Of a stretch of 64,000 nucleotides of DNA, positions 11,763-23,370 are shown piece after piece. Origin of the DNA: Serendipita indica DSM 11827 (taxonomy: Eukaryota > Basidiomycota > Agaricomycetes > Sebacinales > Serendipitaceae); assembly GCA_910890315.1 (NCBI GenBank), contig CAJVGD010000046.1:558001-622000 (forward strand), given 5' to 3'. Under the pieces are notes generated by a model. That model was given only the letters and a program-made list of their open reading frames with translations, made no database searches and had not been told where the DNA came from. Position 1 is the first letter of the stretch, and each line of letters begins with the position of its first letter. The position numbers and the translations under genes are program-made.

Positions 11763-12411
11763 CGCTCATCAAAACCATCTTTCCCCTTTTCTTTTGCAAC
11801 CCTATATTCACGGTATACCTTTATATTCCCACTTGGTCATATCCTACATTTCTAGATTCACTTGGTCCCATCTAGAATGATCCCTTGCTTTTCGTGTACA
11901 TCTCACGTTTATCACCTCTTGTCGCAATTCTTTTTTTCTTCTCCTCGCTGTTTGAACCTGGCAGGTGCAGTGCACGTCTGTATGGTTCAAACCGTTGTAT
12001 ACCTACTCTCATCCCATCCCGGGTCTTTCATATGGACATGGCCAATTCGATAGGTAGTAACCCTCTCGACTCTCGTTGCGTATTTCCGTTGTTGTGACAT
12101 ACCAATAAAAGCATAGTCGACGTTGATATATCGGGCTCGGTCTCGGCCATGAGAAGCAACAAGATAAATTAATCGCTTGCTAGATATACAGATGCTGTTC
12201 AGGGCTGGTCGACATGTCGGAAGACGGTCATGATGCTGGTCACCAGATTGAAATGCTGAAATAGAAAAGTATGCCGTATGTGAGATGACAGTTGCAAGGA
12301 CGCGGGTCGCTCGCAAGAAAACATGCTGGGCGCTCTTCGGACGTTTCATGCCATGATCGATTCCTCCAGGCAGGGAATGCAAACTTTGTGGCTGGGAGCG
12401 AAACAAAAACG
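11763..12411. other. Intergenic between convergent genes
   Basis: About 650 nt between two convergent stop codons. T-rich tracts at 11785-11800 and 11925-11945 suit 3' UTR or terminator sequence for the proline-rich gene. On the minus strand near 12358-12400 there is a short frame reading SHKVCIPCLEES before a stop, possibly a last exon of the next gene (see findings). Nothing else is supported. Confidence 0.4.
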
Positions 12412-13785
12412 TCAGCGACAGACCGGATGGAAAGAACGTCGGAGATAATGGAAGGGGTGACAGTCATTGCGTGCATGCGGGGGGCGTGACGTGGGAGAAA
12501 CAGTGTCTCTTCTACCGTAAATGAACGGCTTTTGATCACTGCTATCTTCCTCCCCCCGGTCTGAAGCCGTTCGGCGGTCGCGATCGGAGAAAGTGGACAC
12601 ATACCCGTCTGCTGTCTGCACGAGACAGTTGAGGCACAACCGTGCGTTGCAACCGTGCTGTTCCTCCTCTCGCTCCTTGTCGTCGTCGTCGGCCAGGTCC
12701 ATTTCAACGTCACTCGCTAGCATGGTCGATGGCCGGGTTTGGTTAAGCGCGCTTGGTCGAGCGTCTGTATGGTACAGGCAAGATGAGGACGGGTAAATCG
12801 GGGAGAACGCACATGGCGCCTGTCGAGCAGAATGCGAATGAAATCGGCTCGATTGCTGGTGATGCTGGGAGCTGACAACCGACAGTTTGGCGTTTGTGCT
12901 ATTCGCTGCCGCCGAGGAGTATGAAGCCAGGGAGGACGACATGCTTGATTCAGTTCGTTTACGTTTCTTCTGAATGGGCGGCATGCCAGGCCGTTGCTGG
13001 AGCTGGACGAGGAGAAGCTCTTGTCGCTGCTGGAGAATCAAGGGTGGGAGGACTGCTGCTTGTTCGTGGGCGGTATTGTTACTGAATCGGGCATCAAACG
13101 CGTATGCGTGCGAGTGAGGGACGACGTGGTGGTGATGATCATGGTTCTGGTTCTGACCTCCCATGACAAGACCCGTTTCGGCGCGCGTTCCATTCCCCAC
13201 ACGCATTTCTGTATCCAGCACGTGCCTGTCAACCACAGACGAGCGTTGTTGTTGAACGGCGGCCGCCTCCGCGGCGGCGCTGAGCAGTCGGGCGCGCAAC
13301 ACGTTTGGATCAAATGGCTCTGGAGTAGAGAACCGGTTTGGCGTTGATGGAGCAGAGCCTGACGAGAGTGAATCGTCGTCTAGCAGCGGGGGCGTACGCT
13401 GAGGTGCGAGTATCAGGGCGGCGTCGCAGTAGCTCAAACAGCGTTGGCAACACATGTTATTGCATCTAGAGTAAAGGCGTCAACACCAGGTTCTTGTTCT
13501 CCATGTTGCGAGGGGAATGAATCATCTCGCCGCCGCTCAAGGACGAGTCACTTACGAAGCACAGTAGGATTCTTGCGCCTTTTGAGCTCGAGAGAGCGAA
13601 AACAGAGAGCTGCAAACGGAACATTGCTGTAGCTGGCTCGCATGTTTTGAATAAACTTTGTCGCCGCTGGGAACCTCGACGCGTCTTCGTTTGCTCGGGC
13701 GAGCATCTTGCGAGGAGAAAAGGTTTACATGAGTATATTCGATATTATTTTCGGTAGGAATCGCAGTACCAGCCCAGCTGAGCAT
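12412..13785 (-). CDS. Cysteine-cluster protein with long disordered middle, unknown
   Basis: Read from 13785, a tiny first exon (MLSWA) splices to DARPSKRRRVEVPSG, a likely nuclear localisation signal. A dense cysteine block follows: CSVCSSLFS, then YCASCNNMCCQRCLSYC made by splicing across the intron near 13460-13555. The spacing looks like a zinc-binding cross-brace or paired zinc ribbon. The middle about 250 residues are disordered, with Gln- and His-rich tracts (HDHHHH), a KKRKR motif and Ser runs. Near the end is a second pair of Cx2C-like groups (CNARLCLNCL). The open frame ends at 12412, but another splice could add SHKVCIPCLEES, which would complete a metal site. I do not know the family. 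NLS plus cysteine groups suggest a nuclear regulator; that is inference. Confidence 0.6.
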
Positions 13786-14066
13786 GAGCAAGCGAGAGAT
13801 GGAAGTGGAGAGGTCCAAGCCCGATGGACACTTTGACAGTTGGCTGATGCAGCTTACAAAACGAGGTCAAAACTCGTCTCATCATTATATCCTGCTACTC
13901 TACAAGAACAATATCCGTTCTCGGGCCAGCATCCGGAGGGTCACTGGGGAAGTACGCATGAAAGAGGGTGGGACCTCTTTGAGCGCTAACGCTATTACTA
14001 CAGCTTGTTGGTGTGAAAAATACACACAACACAAAGTCGCGAGTCCATCTTTTGTGGGTTTTGGTG

Positions 14067-15207
14067 TCATCCGAAAGCACTAGCGTTCTCTCGGTCGAGA
14101 ATCTGGGAGAAGAAGAGTGCGCCGTCGCTTTCGCGGCCGCTGGTGATCACTTTCCATTGATAGGCTCGTTGAATCCATTGGCGTGCGTGATCATTAATTG
14201 TCATCACTGTCGTAATCGGGTCCCGATTGGCGGATGGTGGGTAGTTTGAATGCGCCTCCGTCCTCAGAAGCACGCAGAATTGATATGCTTCAAATGCGAA
14301 AGAATCCAAATACAGATTCAAGCGCTCGGTGTGTAGTGTCTGAATCGCCTGTGTGGCCTAATCGGTGGACACCGGCAATGGTGGTAAGCCGACAAGGGGG
14401 GGGGTAGCCAGTCAGTAAGGGCCAGATGAGGTTCTAGAGCTAGCCACAAGGCAGAAGGCGGAGGATGGACAAGGGGTGACAGGTAAAATGACAGGATATA
14501 GAGTCAAAAAAATAGAAACTGTGTGTGCGTACCGCTCGGATACCAGCAGGAGCATCGTGTCCAAGGAAAGGGACAGCTTTGAACAGACGGCATAGTTCGG
14601 TTCTTCGTGCGTCACTGGCCTTTCTTGCTTCTTCGTCACCATCCTCGCGTTCGCAGCACGCACAAGTGCACGTAAAGTTTCGTAAATGTCGTAGGTATTC
14701 ACGTCTCTCGTTGCGTACGGCGAACAAGGGCTGACCGTAGCAAATCGTGAGTTCATCACCAGCGCGGATGGGTTCAAGGGCATGCACGGTCATCCGCCCG
14801 CGCCTTTCGTCCCAGGTGATGGATGCATTTGGCGTGCACGAGTTGTTGAAGCGCGAGAGCTGGAGGAACACGCCATGGGCGAGGATGCGTCCGTTCTCAT
14901 CAGAGAGAGAGCGCGAGACTGGCTCGACCGGAGCCAAGGGCAAGCAGTTCGAGTTGAAGATAGCCAAGATGGGATCTTCGGGGAGAGACTCGACAAAGGC
15001 ATTGTGCAAGTTGAGATATGCCTGTGTGAATGCGGTCGGGTGCGCGCAAAGGTTGGAGAGGATGGACTGGCTGTTGCGCACGTCTTCCTGAATGACCAGC
15101 GGCTCTTCATAGTGTACGAGCTGTCCTGGCTGTATCGGTCGAGTGGCGATTGCGCCTTGGCCGTGTCGACGAGTTGAGCCTATGCGAAAGAGGGGAGTGG
15201 CTAACAT
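14067..15207 (-). CDS. SET-domain protein (SMYD/SET5-like methyltransferase)
   Basis: The protein starts MLATPLFRIGSTRRHGQGA; the G-x-G-like entry strand of SET domains is seen as RHGQGAIATRPI. A helical insert follows, then the catalytic half: FNNSCTPNASITWD (equivalent of the NHSC motif that binds S-adenosylmethionine), then GDELTICYG with the conserved Tyr. The post-SET cysteines are CTCACCERE. One intron of about 170 nt, containing a run of nine G on the plus strand near 14396-14404, joins to a C-terminal helical exon ending NASAFG at 14067. The order fits small fungal SET proteins that methylate lysine on histones or other proteins; the substrate cannot be read from sequence. At about 320 residues it looks complete. 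Confidence 0.82.
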
Positions 15208-16412
15208 GCGACCACTTTATTAGACCAGGGAACTCAAGCACGCGACTCGAAAATACGCACCAGAGTGAAGAGTCATCGACGACGAGATCGAGATGGGCTG
15301 CAACGGACAAGAGGCAGCAGGCGGTATCGAGAGGAGTCGCGTCGACGCCACTTGCATTCGTACTGAGCTTGGTGGATAAAAAGCAGCGAGGTTATGTACC
15401 AAAGGAGAGTGTAAGAGGACGGAAGCGGAACAGACGTAAAGTATGAGACAACGTCAAGCCGCATCGACGACGCCCGATGAGGATGGTTATAAACGTCTAG
15501 CCACAAACAATTACCGTCGCTGATGACGCTCATTTGAATTTCTCTTTGGCCCTAGAAGGGCGCGACTTGTCACGGAGAGTGGGATCCCCCGGTCCTTGGC
15601 CATGGTGGACAACAATCGAATCACATTGCTCTGCTCATGAATTGGTTATTTCCTCAAGCATGTGTAGCACACGGTCCGCAACGGACGGCTGTGAGGAAGG
15701 ACAAGAGGGTGCGAGTGTCCCGAGATGGGTCCAGAGATCCAAGAGCGGGCATGTTACCGTACTGATCTCATGCCTTTATTGCGTCCACGCCCATTTCTAG
15801 TCAGATTTCGTGCGCCACCCTCCGCTGTTCCTCTGACGGCGAGTACGGCGAGCTGCGAAACCAAAGGCGGAGAATGACGAGAAGATGAAAGCCGCATGTA
15901 TGAACCATTGAAGGTTTTTCACTTGGAGTGTGCTGAAATGTAGTGGGCGGTGTCAAAATGTCACCCGGAACAGTGACAGATCGCTCAAGGCGCATTCTAG
16001 CGTGCATTTCGGACTCTTGCGAGGTTTCAATGGCACATTGAGACGTCCAGGCGTTTGCAGATGTGCGGCATCCCCGCCTAAGGCGTTGTCGACAGCGGGG
16101 GGTCTCGTCGAGCTCGACGGTGGATGGATAATACTACTTTTTTTAGCCTTTAGTTCAAGACTTTTGACCTGTCACCGCCACCAGATTGCTGTAATCGGTC
16201 GCAACCCGGCCAGCGCTGACTCCGAGACGTCGAGCGCTCCAAAGTGTAGAACATATTCGGATCTACAGTCCTTGTTGTAAATCTTGTCCTCGTCAGCACC
16301 CGGACAAGGGATCGAGGTAGCTCTCCAAAAGTCATACGCCACAAAGAAGCAAGAAGCGAGATCCGATTTGTGCGAGAATAGAACTACCAACGAACATACG
16401 ATAGCACACAGT
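15208..16412. other. Gene-free stretch of about 1.2 kb
   Basis: This lies between the SET gene start and the stop of the C2H2 gene, both on the minus strand. Six-frame reading gives only short frames of random composition, and I see no splice-linked set with protein-like sequence. It probably holds the SET gene promoter and the C2H2 gene 3' UTR. No repeat or RNA gene was recognised. Confidence 0.4.
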
Positions 16413-17653
16413 TCATGCCGCAAACGAAGAGACCGTTCGTAGTGATTGGCTCACATCCATCGCTCCCGGTGAAGGCATGACCGCGTCGCCATTGACTGGT
16501 GGAGTCGATTCTGTGCGTTGAGAGGCAACTGCAGCCCGACAAGACGAGCCTACTTCAGATTTCACTGTCCCGGCCCATGGTCAGTGGACTTCTCTCCCAA
16601 ATCTTTATCCACTCACTATGTCTGTTGAGCGCATCTGTTCTCGAAAACGTCTTGTTGCATCCAGGACACACATGGGTTCCTTGTTTGGCCGTATGGAGCG
16701 CAGAGTGGCGCTTGCAGTCGTGCGAGCGGGCAAAGCCCTTGCCGCAACCGGGCCAGTCACAGACAAACGGACGTTCTTCTGTATGAGATCGCAAGTGGCC
16801 TGCAGGGACAGCGAGTCGTTTGTTAGCAAGAGCTCCACTGCGCCATTGGTCGAGAATGAAAAAAGAGGCTGCAAGCGAAGCACAAGACCCATGGCTACGC
16901 ACCTCGGAGATTGAACCTTCGGGTAAACGTGCTCCCACATCCTGGAACGGGGCATTTGAACACTGCTTCGTTCTTCCTCCTCGTCGCGCTAGCGGCCTGA
17001 GTGGCCGTGGTCGTAACATGCTGCTTTTCTACTTGGAGGATCGGGGGGAGACGCATGGACCGGTACTGACCACTCCCGTCGGGACCACCACCGTCCGACT
17101 CTGGTGATGGACTGTCGCGCATGAGCATGGTCTGCGGACCAGGACCTGCAGCTGCTGCCGCACTCTGGCCAGCGGCCATGAGCGCCAGGGCTCGCGGGTC
17201 CTTTGCCATTTTCGCTCCAGCGGTCGCTGACGAGAGTTCATTGTCTCCTTCATCGTCTTGCACGTTATCGTGGTCGCTCAAAGGGCCAAACGTGTGGTGT
17301 TGTTGGCTTGTGGGGGACGAGTGTCCGTTGACAAAGGTGTAAGCGTTTCGCAAATAGTTAGAGTTATTGTAAGGTTGTATCAAGAGGTTGTTTGTGCTAT
17401 ACGGCGATGGCTCGCCCGACGCCATCAAGGCCATTGTCGCGCCGACGCTGTTGGGCCCCGTGTCGAGCGCTCCATCGACGTGGGGGACGCCAGAAGCACT
17501 CTCGAGACATGGATCAACTGCCACAGCGCTGAGCCCGTGCTCGGGGACGCCGTGGAGCGTGTGGGCGACGCCATGCACGTCGCCGTCGTTGGTGAGCTGC
17601 TGTTGCTTATGCTTGGTTATCAGGACGCCTTGTCCGCTGGACTGGGATCGCAT
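16413..17653 (-). CDS. C2H2 zinc-finger transcription factor, Crz1-like finger array
   Basis: The N-terminal 240 residues are low complexity: Gln/His patches, an Ala-rich run (AAGQSAAAAAG) and an acidic Asp/Glu segment. The fingers are FKCPVPGCGSTFTRRFNLRG-HLRSH, then FVCDWPGCGKGFARSHDCKRH followed by a second His, then VCPGCNKTFSRTDALNRH. The linker THTEERP-like (SHTEERP) joins fingers 1 and 2. Wording such as FARSHDCKRH and RTDALNRH resembles calcineurin-responsive Crz1 and related fungal factors. Two introns fall in the finger region (donor after NLRG, and after DALNRH). The last exon encodes ASQRTESTPPVNG and a Ser-rich tail ending SSFAA. In this splice form finger 3 lacks its fourth zinc ligand. 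DNA binding is well supported; the pathway is inference. Confidence 0.8.
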
Positions 17654-17817
17654 TCCGGGCACACGAGTTGGTCTTGACCATCAGCTTTGGAATAATCGAC
17701 GTGGGTGTCGGGGAGAGACTTTCGAAAAAACCACCTTTGGCATTCTCCAGCCATGTAAAATATTCACATTCCTACTCGAAATATTATCGTACAAGCATCT
17801 CACAAACTGGCTGAGTG

Positions 17818-20675
17818 CTACTCTATTGCAGCCTCGAGCCTTCGTCGCCTGATGAGCTCGGCCTCGTCCAACAAGCCTCTGAGCGGCTTGGTGGGCACTG
17901 TAGCAGGAGGAGTACCCACAAGTGTCTCTCCAGACGACACTACGACCTCCATTCTCGGCTTCTCCGTTGCAACAGAGCTAAAACTCGGAGGAGGGCTCCG
18001 TTTGCGTGATCTAGACGGCATGACCAGTCCCTCTGCTTCCGTCTCCGTCTCTGAAGACACGATAATCCCCCCAAGGTCTGGAGCTTGCCTCCGGGAGCTC
18101 GCCTTGAGTTCTGCTGTCGGCAATGTGGTGACAGTCCCCTTGGCCTTGTCCGAATAACGTCTCGAGGTGGGACTCTGTGGCGTCGGTGGAACCCTTTGTC
18201 CGTACTGGACAAATGCCCTATCGATCCACTGGCCCATTCGGACAATGGCTTCGACAGCCTCGCTCATCAACGCCGCCATTTGCAGATACCCATGACTCCA
18301 TCCCTCAAACAGCTCCATCTGCACCCAATCATCCTCATTCTCTTCGAGAATACGTGTCTTACGCTTGTCAGCTGCGACAACGTCGTACTCATCCGCAGCC
18401 CTTCACCAAAGCGTGCGCTTTTGCCGGCGACCTCCATCTGTAGTGCAGCTTTGAGTGCGCGCTTCGCTTCTCGGACACGGCCAGCGAAAATGACAGTATC
18501 GTCAACGAATGGATCCTTTTCTCCACATGTCATCAAGATGGGCGGAAACTGTGCGAGCAGGGTCGATGGAGCGAGAATAGGGGAAATGTAATAGTCACGC
18601 TCAAAGTCTGGATTCGCGACCGGTCCCAGATAGAGAATGGCCATGGCTCGCATCTGCCACGAGCGGTCAGTAAAACACGTCTGGGTCCCCTCGAGAGCCA
18701 CTCACCATGGCCGGTGTGATAATCCGGTCCGCAAAGAACCCCGAGCGACTCGTCATGGTCAGCTTTGTTCCTGCACCCGCGCGCGTCTTGCTAGCCTCCA
18801 AAGCCCTGGTCTTTTCCTCCTCCATAACGACTTCGAGCTCAGGTTGCCGCTCGCGCACAGACTCTGCAGTCCAAAGTACACGCTGTGAGATGGGCTTTTC
18901 GTGTTCCTCCAACGGATAGTACTCGTCGTCTGCATCATCATCCTGCGATGCTGGTGTCTTGTGTGGCCCAGTCCTCGCACGTTGCAAGGATGGACGGGCT
19001 TTGCCGCCACGTGGCGTAGTCTCCCCTTCGTCCAATGAGCTGGATGATAGTCGGGACGCAAGACCTGTGAGGGAGAGGCGACCCCAGCTACCCTTTCGTC
19101 GTACTCGGCGAATGCTCACGTCTCGAACAGTCGCCAATGGCGATCGATGATCCGTGTGCGCCTTGGATTCTTCGACACCCTGGATATGGCCTGATGACGC
19201 TTCGGCGCGAAGGACTCGCAAATTGGCCGGAGTCATCCACGATCCAAAGTTGAAATCGAGGCAGCTACATACGTGAGTGACGAAGAATCAGGAAAAGCTC
19301 TACTCACGCATAATTGAGAACCAGTGCACATGGTTGTTGCATCTTTGGGGCAGTTTCCAGCAGCTTGAACATTACGCCACAAATGATATTTGCTCCCCTA
19401 CAGTGCCGTTGAGAGACAGTAAAGAAGAGCTAGAATTACGTACGCGGAGTCTCCCGTCATGATAATGTTTAGGACCTTGCCCGACATTCCAATAGCAGCT
19501 CCTCGCGACTCGGCGAGCAATTGGTAAACATCAAAGCATTCTTCAATGGCACATGGGTAAGGATCTATACAGAGTGAGCGCTTAAACCATGCGGGGCTAC
19601 GTGACGTACATTCTGGAGCCTTGCCATAGTCGATGGAGAGCACAGGGCGACCGGATACAAGCGCCCATCGACGAAGTCGTTCCTCGTGATGTCTTGGTCC
19701 CAGGCTGACGAAACCACCTCCAGGGATATCGAGTATTAAGTCGGTCGTGTTCTCCAGCTCGTGTTCCGGACGCGCGAAGAAGAGCCATGCTTTGACTGGC
19801 TTTCGAGAATGAGACTGTGCGGGCCTTGGGAGGAGTATCTGTCTCGCGACTGGAAGACTAGGGCGGTGGAAGTACGTAAAGGCGCGAAGCTACAGCAGAT
19901 GAGCAGAGGATTTTTAGGGTCAGGGGCACCCACATATGGATTCTCCATCTTCTCCCACGTCACTCGAAGCGTCTCGACGGTACACGTGGCCCGGTATTTG
20001 CGAAGCTGATACAGAGAGGTGAGCATCATAGTTTTTGATGAGCGGGAACCGCGTACCTTTTCGTCTGCAGCATTTGCGTAAAAGAGATAGTAGAGCGAGA
20101 ATAGAATAGAGCAGATGTCTCGAAGAGGCTTTGGGTGAATGTTCATGGCCTGGCAAAAGCCAACATCGAGCGCGGTGGCAACATAGGTCGCACGGTAGTA
20201 GGATCGTGAGTACTGCAAGGTGCGTGAGTTTTTACGGGCGATTGCTAGCAGTAAGAGGCCGAACAAGCCTAGCGAGGGGCTCGGGAGCTGAGGGTTTGTG
20301 AGACGCCACCCGGGCTAACGTTATTAGACCTCACCACCGAGTCCTAGAATATTATCCAAGTTCCGTGCGGCATATGCAATCGTAAACGAGGACAGGATGA
20401 TCTGCCAGGGCGAGAACCGTTCTAGAGGGCATTCACCGGTGATCAGACACGGGTGGGTGGGTTCAAATGGCACACACTTAGAAATCTGTTGATCTTGGCT
20501 ATAAATTCAGGACCGGGAGGGTTCCGTGGACCGTTTGCGATGATGCCGACCCAGAAGAAGAGGACGAGGAGCACCTAGAGCCATCCATCAAGGTCTATTC
20601 GCTCTACAATATCCTATACTTTACCTGTGTGCGCTTCCAGGACTCGCTGGGACGCCCTAGGACATGATCTATCAT
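17818..20675 (-). CDS. Hormone-sensitive-lipase-type alpha/beta hydrolase with regulatory insert
   Basis: Membrane-linked esterase of the HSL/steryl acetyl hydrolase kind. The N terminus, MIDHVLGRPSESWKRTQ, leads into a hydrophobic segment (VLLVLFFWVGIIANG) and a second one (GLFGLLLLAIA), which probably anchor it to ER or lipid-droplet membrane. The oxyanion loop is DIPGGGFVSLG in place of the usual HGGG. The nucleophile motif GDSAG is split by an intron and restored on splicing. The acid residue lies in CGEKDPFVDD and the histidine in EGWSHGYLQM, so the triad is complete. Between nucleophile and acid sits an insert of about 180 residues, Ser/Arg and Glu rich, with RRVRRKGSWGRLSLTG. A disordered tail ends at 17818. 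About eight introns. It diverges from the allantoicase gene over 338 nt. Likely substrates are sterol or acylglycerol esters; not provable here. Confidence 0.87.
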
Positions 20676-21013
20676 CGTAGTTGCTACCAAACGATCGTGT
20701 TCACGTGACGGGTGTCCCCCCCGTGATTGTCCGGCATTCCGCTCTCGTCTAGGAATTACGCAAAGTCCACTTACAGTGGCTAAACTCGAGAGTTTAGAGT
20801 TTGTTGGGATTCCTGGAAGAGCCCGAGTCGTATGCCCTTGTGACCGACTGAAGAGACACCGGAACTCGCACATTACAGCATTCCTGCGGCCATTTTAGTC
20901 TTCTAGAAACAAGTCTGGCGATCCACTTGCCACCAGCCGCGTTGGTTTCTCCGCAAGTCGGCTTATCGGAGCCTCGTCTTTGCTCCTCGCCACGACGCAT
21001 CTACTCCTCCAAA
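20676..21013. promoter_or_regulatory. Shared upstream region, lipase / allantoicase fusion
   Basis: 338 nt separate two divergent starts. Fungal allantoin genes are commonly nitrogen-controlled through GATA factors; GATA or TATC cores occur here (for example GATC-rich sequence at 20666-20680 and TATCGG near 20966), but such short motifs also occur by chance. I claim no specific site. Confidence 0.3.
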
Positions 21014-23329
21014 ATGTCCGTTACAAAATCTGAGAGCTCCTTTGATCATCTTCCTATCCAAGAGTTTGCTCGTTTGAGCTCTGCTGCTACAGGCAAGTCG
21101 ACCTTGCATGTCTACAAACTCGTCTCTCACCCATTTGGTCGCTAGAGATTTCGTCCGTCGCCCTTGGTGGCCGTGTTCTGTCTGTCTCAGATGACTTCTT
21201 TGCAGAGGCTCATCATCTCCTCTTGGTCGAGGTCAGCTCTGACTCTTCACGACCCTTTGACGCATTCCAATCCATTTTGTAGCCCGCTCCTTCGTTAAAA
21301 GGTCAATATGGACCAAAAGGTGCCCTTTTTAGTGGCTGGGAGAGTCGTAGACACAATCCAACCTATGACTGGTCTGTTTGCAGTTCCCACAGAAAAGTTT
21401 CGACTCACAGGGTATAGGTGTATCATCCGGCTCGGGATCCCGGGATTCATCCTCGGCTTTGACATTGACACTTCTCACTTCAATGGCATGTCGGGCTTTT
21501 ATTCTATGATCCGGTCACTAATGCTAATTCCGTCCAGGCAACGAAGCGCCACAGTCATCTGTCCAGGCGCTATTTTCGACCGATGCCGCAGATCCAACGC
21601 CAGAAGACGAACGTGTATGTCCCTCAAATGTTCTCATTACTTGTTATTAATGTAGGCAGTGGGTCGAGCTACTACCAAAAGTGAATTTGGGACCGAGCTC
21701 TCGCCATTTGTTCACCATTCCACAAACAGATAAAGCCTACAGCCATGTAAAACTCAACATGTACCCAGACGGTGGAATTGTGCGTCGATCGCTTACGGAT
21801 ATATCTTTCTCCCACTAACCGGGTTGTAGGCGAGATTTCGTGTCTATGGCCTCGTGTCGCCCATCTTTCCACCACTCACAGAGACGTTTGACCTTGCTTC
21901 TGTCTACTCTGGAGGGCGTACTGTACTGGTTTCTGACCAGCACTTTGGTGTTGGTTCGAACTTAGTCTTGCCTGGACGAGGTAATGTTCTAGTCTGTAAG
22001 TCTCTCCACCGCATTCTAACATTCAATTTCAGGAAAAGATATGCGTGATGGATGGGAGACTCGAAGAAGTCGAACGGCCGGTCACAAAGACTGGGCGATA
22101 ATAAAGCTGTAAGCATGCCATGTAAAGTCTAATATGCCAGCGTGGATATAAACTCACGATATTGCACATAGCGGTGCACCTGGCTATCTAGAAGCTCTCG
22201 AAATCGATACGGCAAACTTCATGGGTAACTATCCTGAGAGCGTCGAGGTTCATGCTGCATTCTGCTCGACGGTACGTCCTGCTCCCACCAAATGCAATCG
22301 TCATATCCCGCTAACATATTCTAGGATATCCCAGACGTTGGCGAGGAGACGTGGGTACAAATCCTCAAACGCACCAAGCTCGGTCCACACCGTCGCCACC
22401 ATTTCCACGTCGAGAATGCGGACGACCTCGTGTTCTCGCACATTCGCGTCACGATCCATCCCGACGGTGGCATCAAACGTGTTCGTGCTTACGGTAGACG
22501 CGCGCAAGCAGAAGAAGGCGAGACGACTATTGACCTCGAGTCAAGCACCGAAGAAGCAATTGAAACGCCGACAGATCGTCAGAGCCACGCTCATGACGAC
22601 TCGATCCCCAATGGAGTTCACGTGGGTGGCAAGCTCATTCCGGCACTCCCACTGACACCAGAGGGATTTGCACCGTTCGGACATGTTGTACAAGCGTATG
22701 ATACGCCGGAAGCCGCACCGCGCGGCGTTAAAGTCACCGGTGCTAACCAAGGCTCTGCCATCAAGTATCACGCGCTCGCGCCCGTCAAAGCAAGCTATCC
22801 ATCCGACGTGGAAGCCAAGACGGCGTTGTCGGTCTACAGAGCGAAACCGATAGACGCGCGTGTGGGAGAGTTGTTTGATGTCAAGCTCCTCGAGCGCCAT
22901 CCATGCACGAATCAGGCTTTTTTCGCGTTGGGCGCCGGCACGGGTGTTGGCGAGTACTGCCTTGAGAAGCAAGGCAGAGCGTATTTGGTCATCACAGCGT
23001 TGAATGGACATGGTGAGTCGCGTGTCTCAGCGGGTCCGTGACGGTTGCTAATTGGACGTGACAGATGATCGTCCGGATTTGTCGAGCTTGCGAGCGTTTG
23101 TGGCTAGTGTCTCACAGGGCGTCGTGTATGACACTGGTATCTGGCACCACCCGCTGATATGCTTGGAAACGGTGAGCGCGTTCTGGTTGATTTACATTCA
23201 CTGACAGCCAACTAGAGCATTGATTTCGCCTGTGTGGAGACACAGATAGGAGGGCATCCATTGGACTGTGAAATTGTGGAGTTGGACGCCTCGGCTGGAC
23301 TTCCTCGTGTTCAAATCCCCAAGTTTTAG
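21014..23329 (+). CDS. Fused allantoicase / ureidoglycolate lyase
   Basis: One chain for two successive steps of purine breakdown: allantoate to ureidoglycolate plus urea, then ureidoglycolate to glyoxylate plus urea. The first about 350 residues hold the duplicated allantoicase repeat. Repeat 1 has [20 protein letters not shown] and [11 protein letters not shown]. Repeat 2 has [23 protein letters not shown] and [14 protein letters not shown], each followed by an HxxxxMYPDGG / RVTIHPDGG strand. After an acidic linker the second domain begins [19 protein letters not shown] and contains [22 protein letters not shown]-like ([16 protein letters not shown]), [12 protein letters not shown] and GIWHHPL, typical of ureidoglycolate lyase. 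About nine introns of 45-60 nt. The ATG at 21014 is the first in frame. Similar fused genes are known from Cryptococcus, where the gene was called DAL2,3,3. Confidence 0.92.
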
Positions 23330-23370
23330 TCACATATCTATCTCTGCATAAACCCAATAGATTTATTTCT

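Noticed and set aside
14390-14410. Run of nine G as a possible regulatory or recombination tract
   Set aside because: It lies in the long intron of the SET gene and reads as a pyrimidine tract on the coding strand, which ordinary splicing explains.
15930-16280. 116-codon plus-strand frame in the gap before the C2H2 gene
   Set aside because: Irregular composition, no splice partner and no similarity that I recognise.
20440-20500. GGTTCAAATGG resembling a tRNA T-loop
   Set aside because: No matching acceptor or anticodon stems nearby, and it falls in an intron of the lipase gene.
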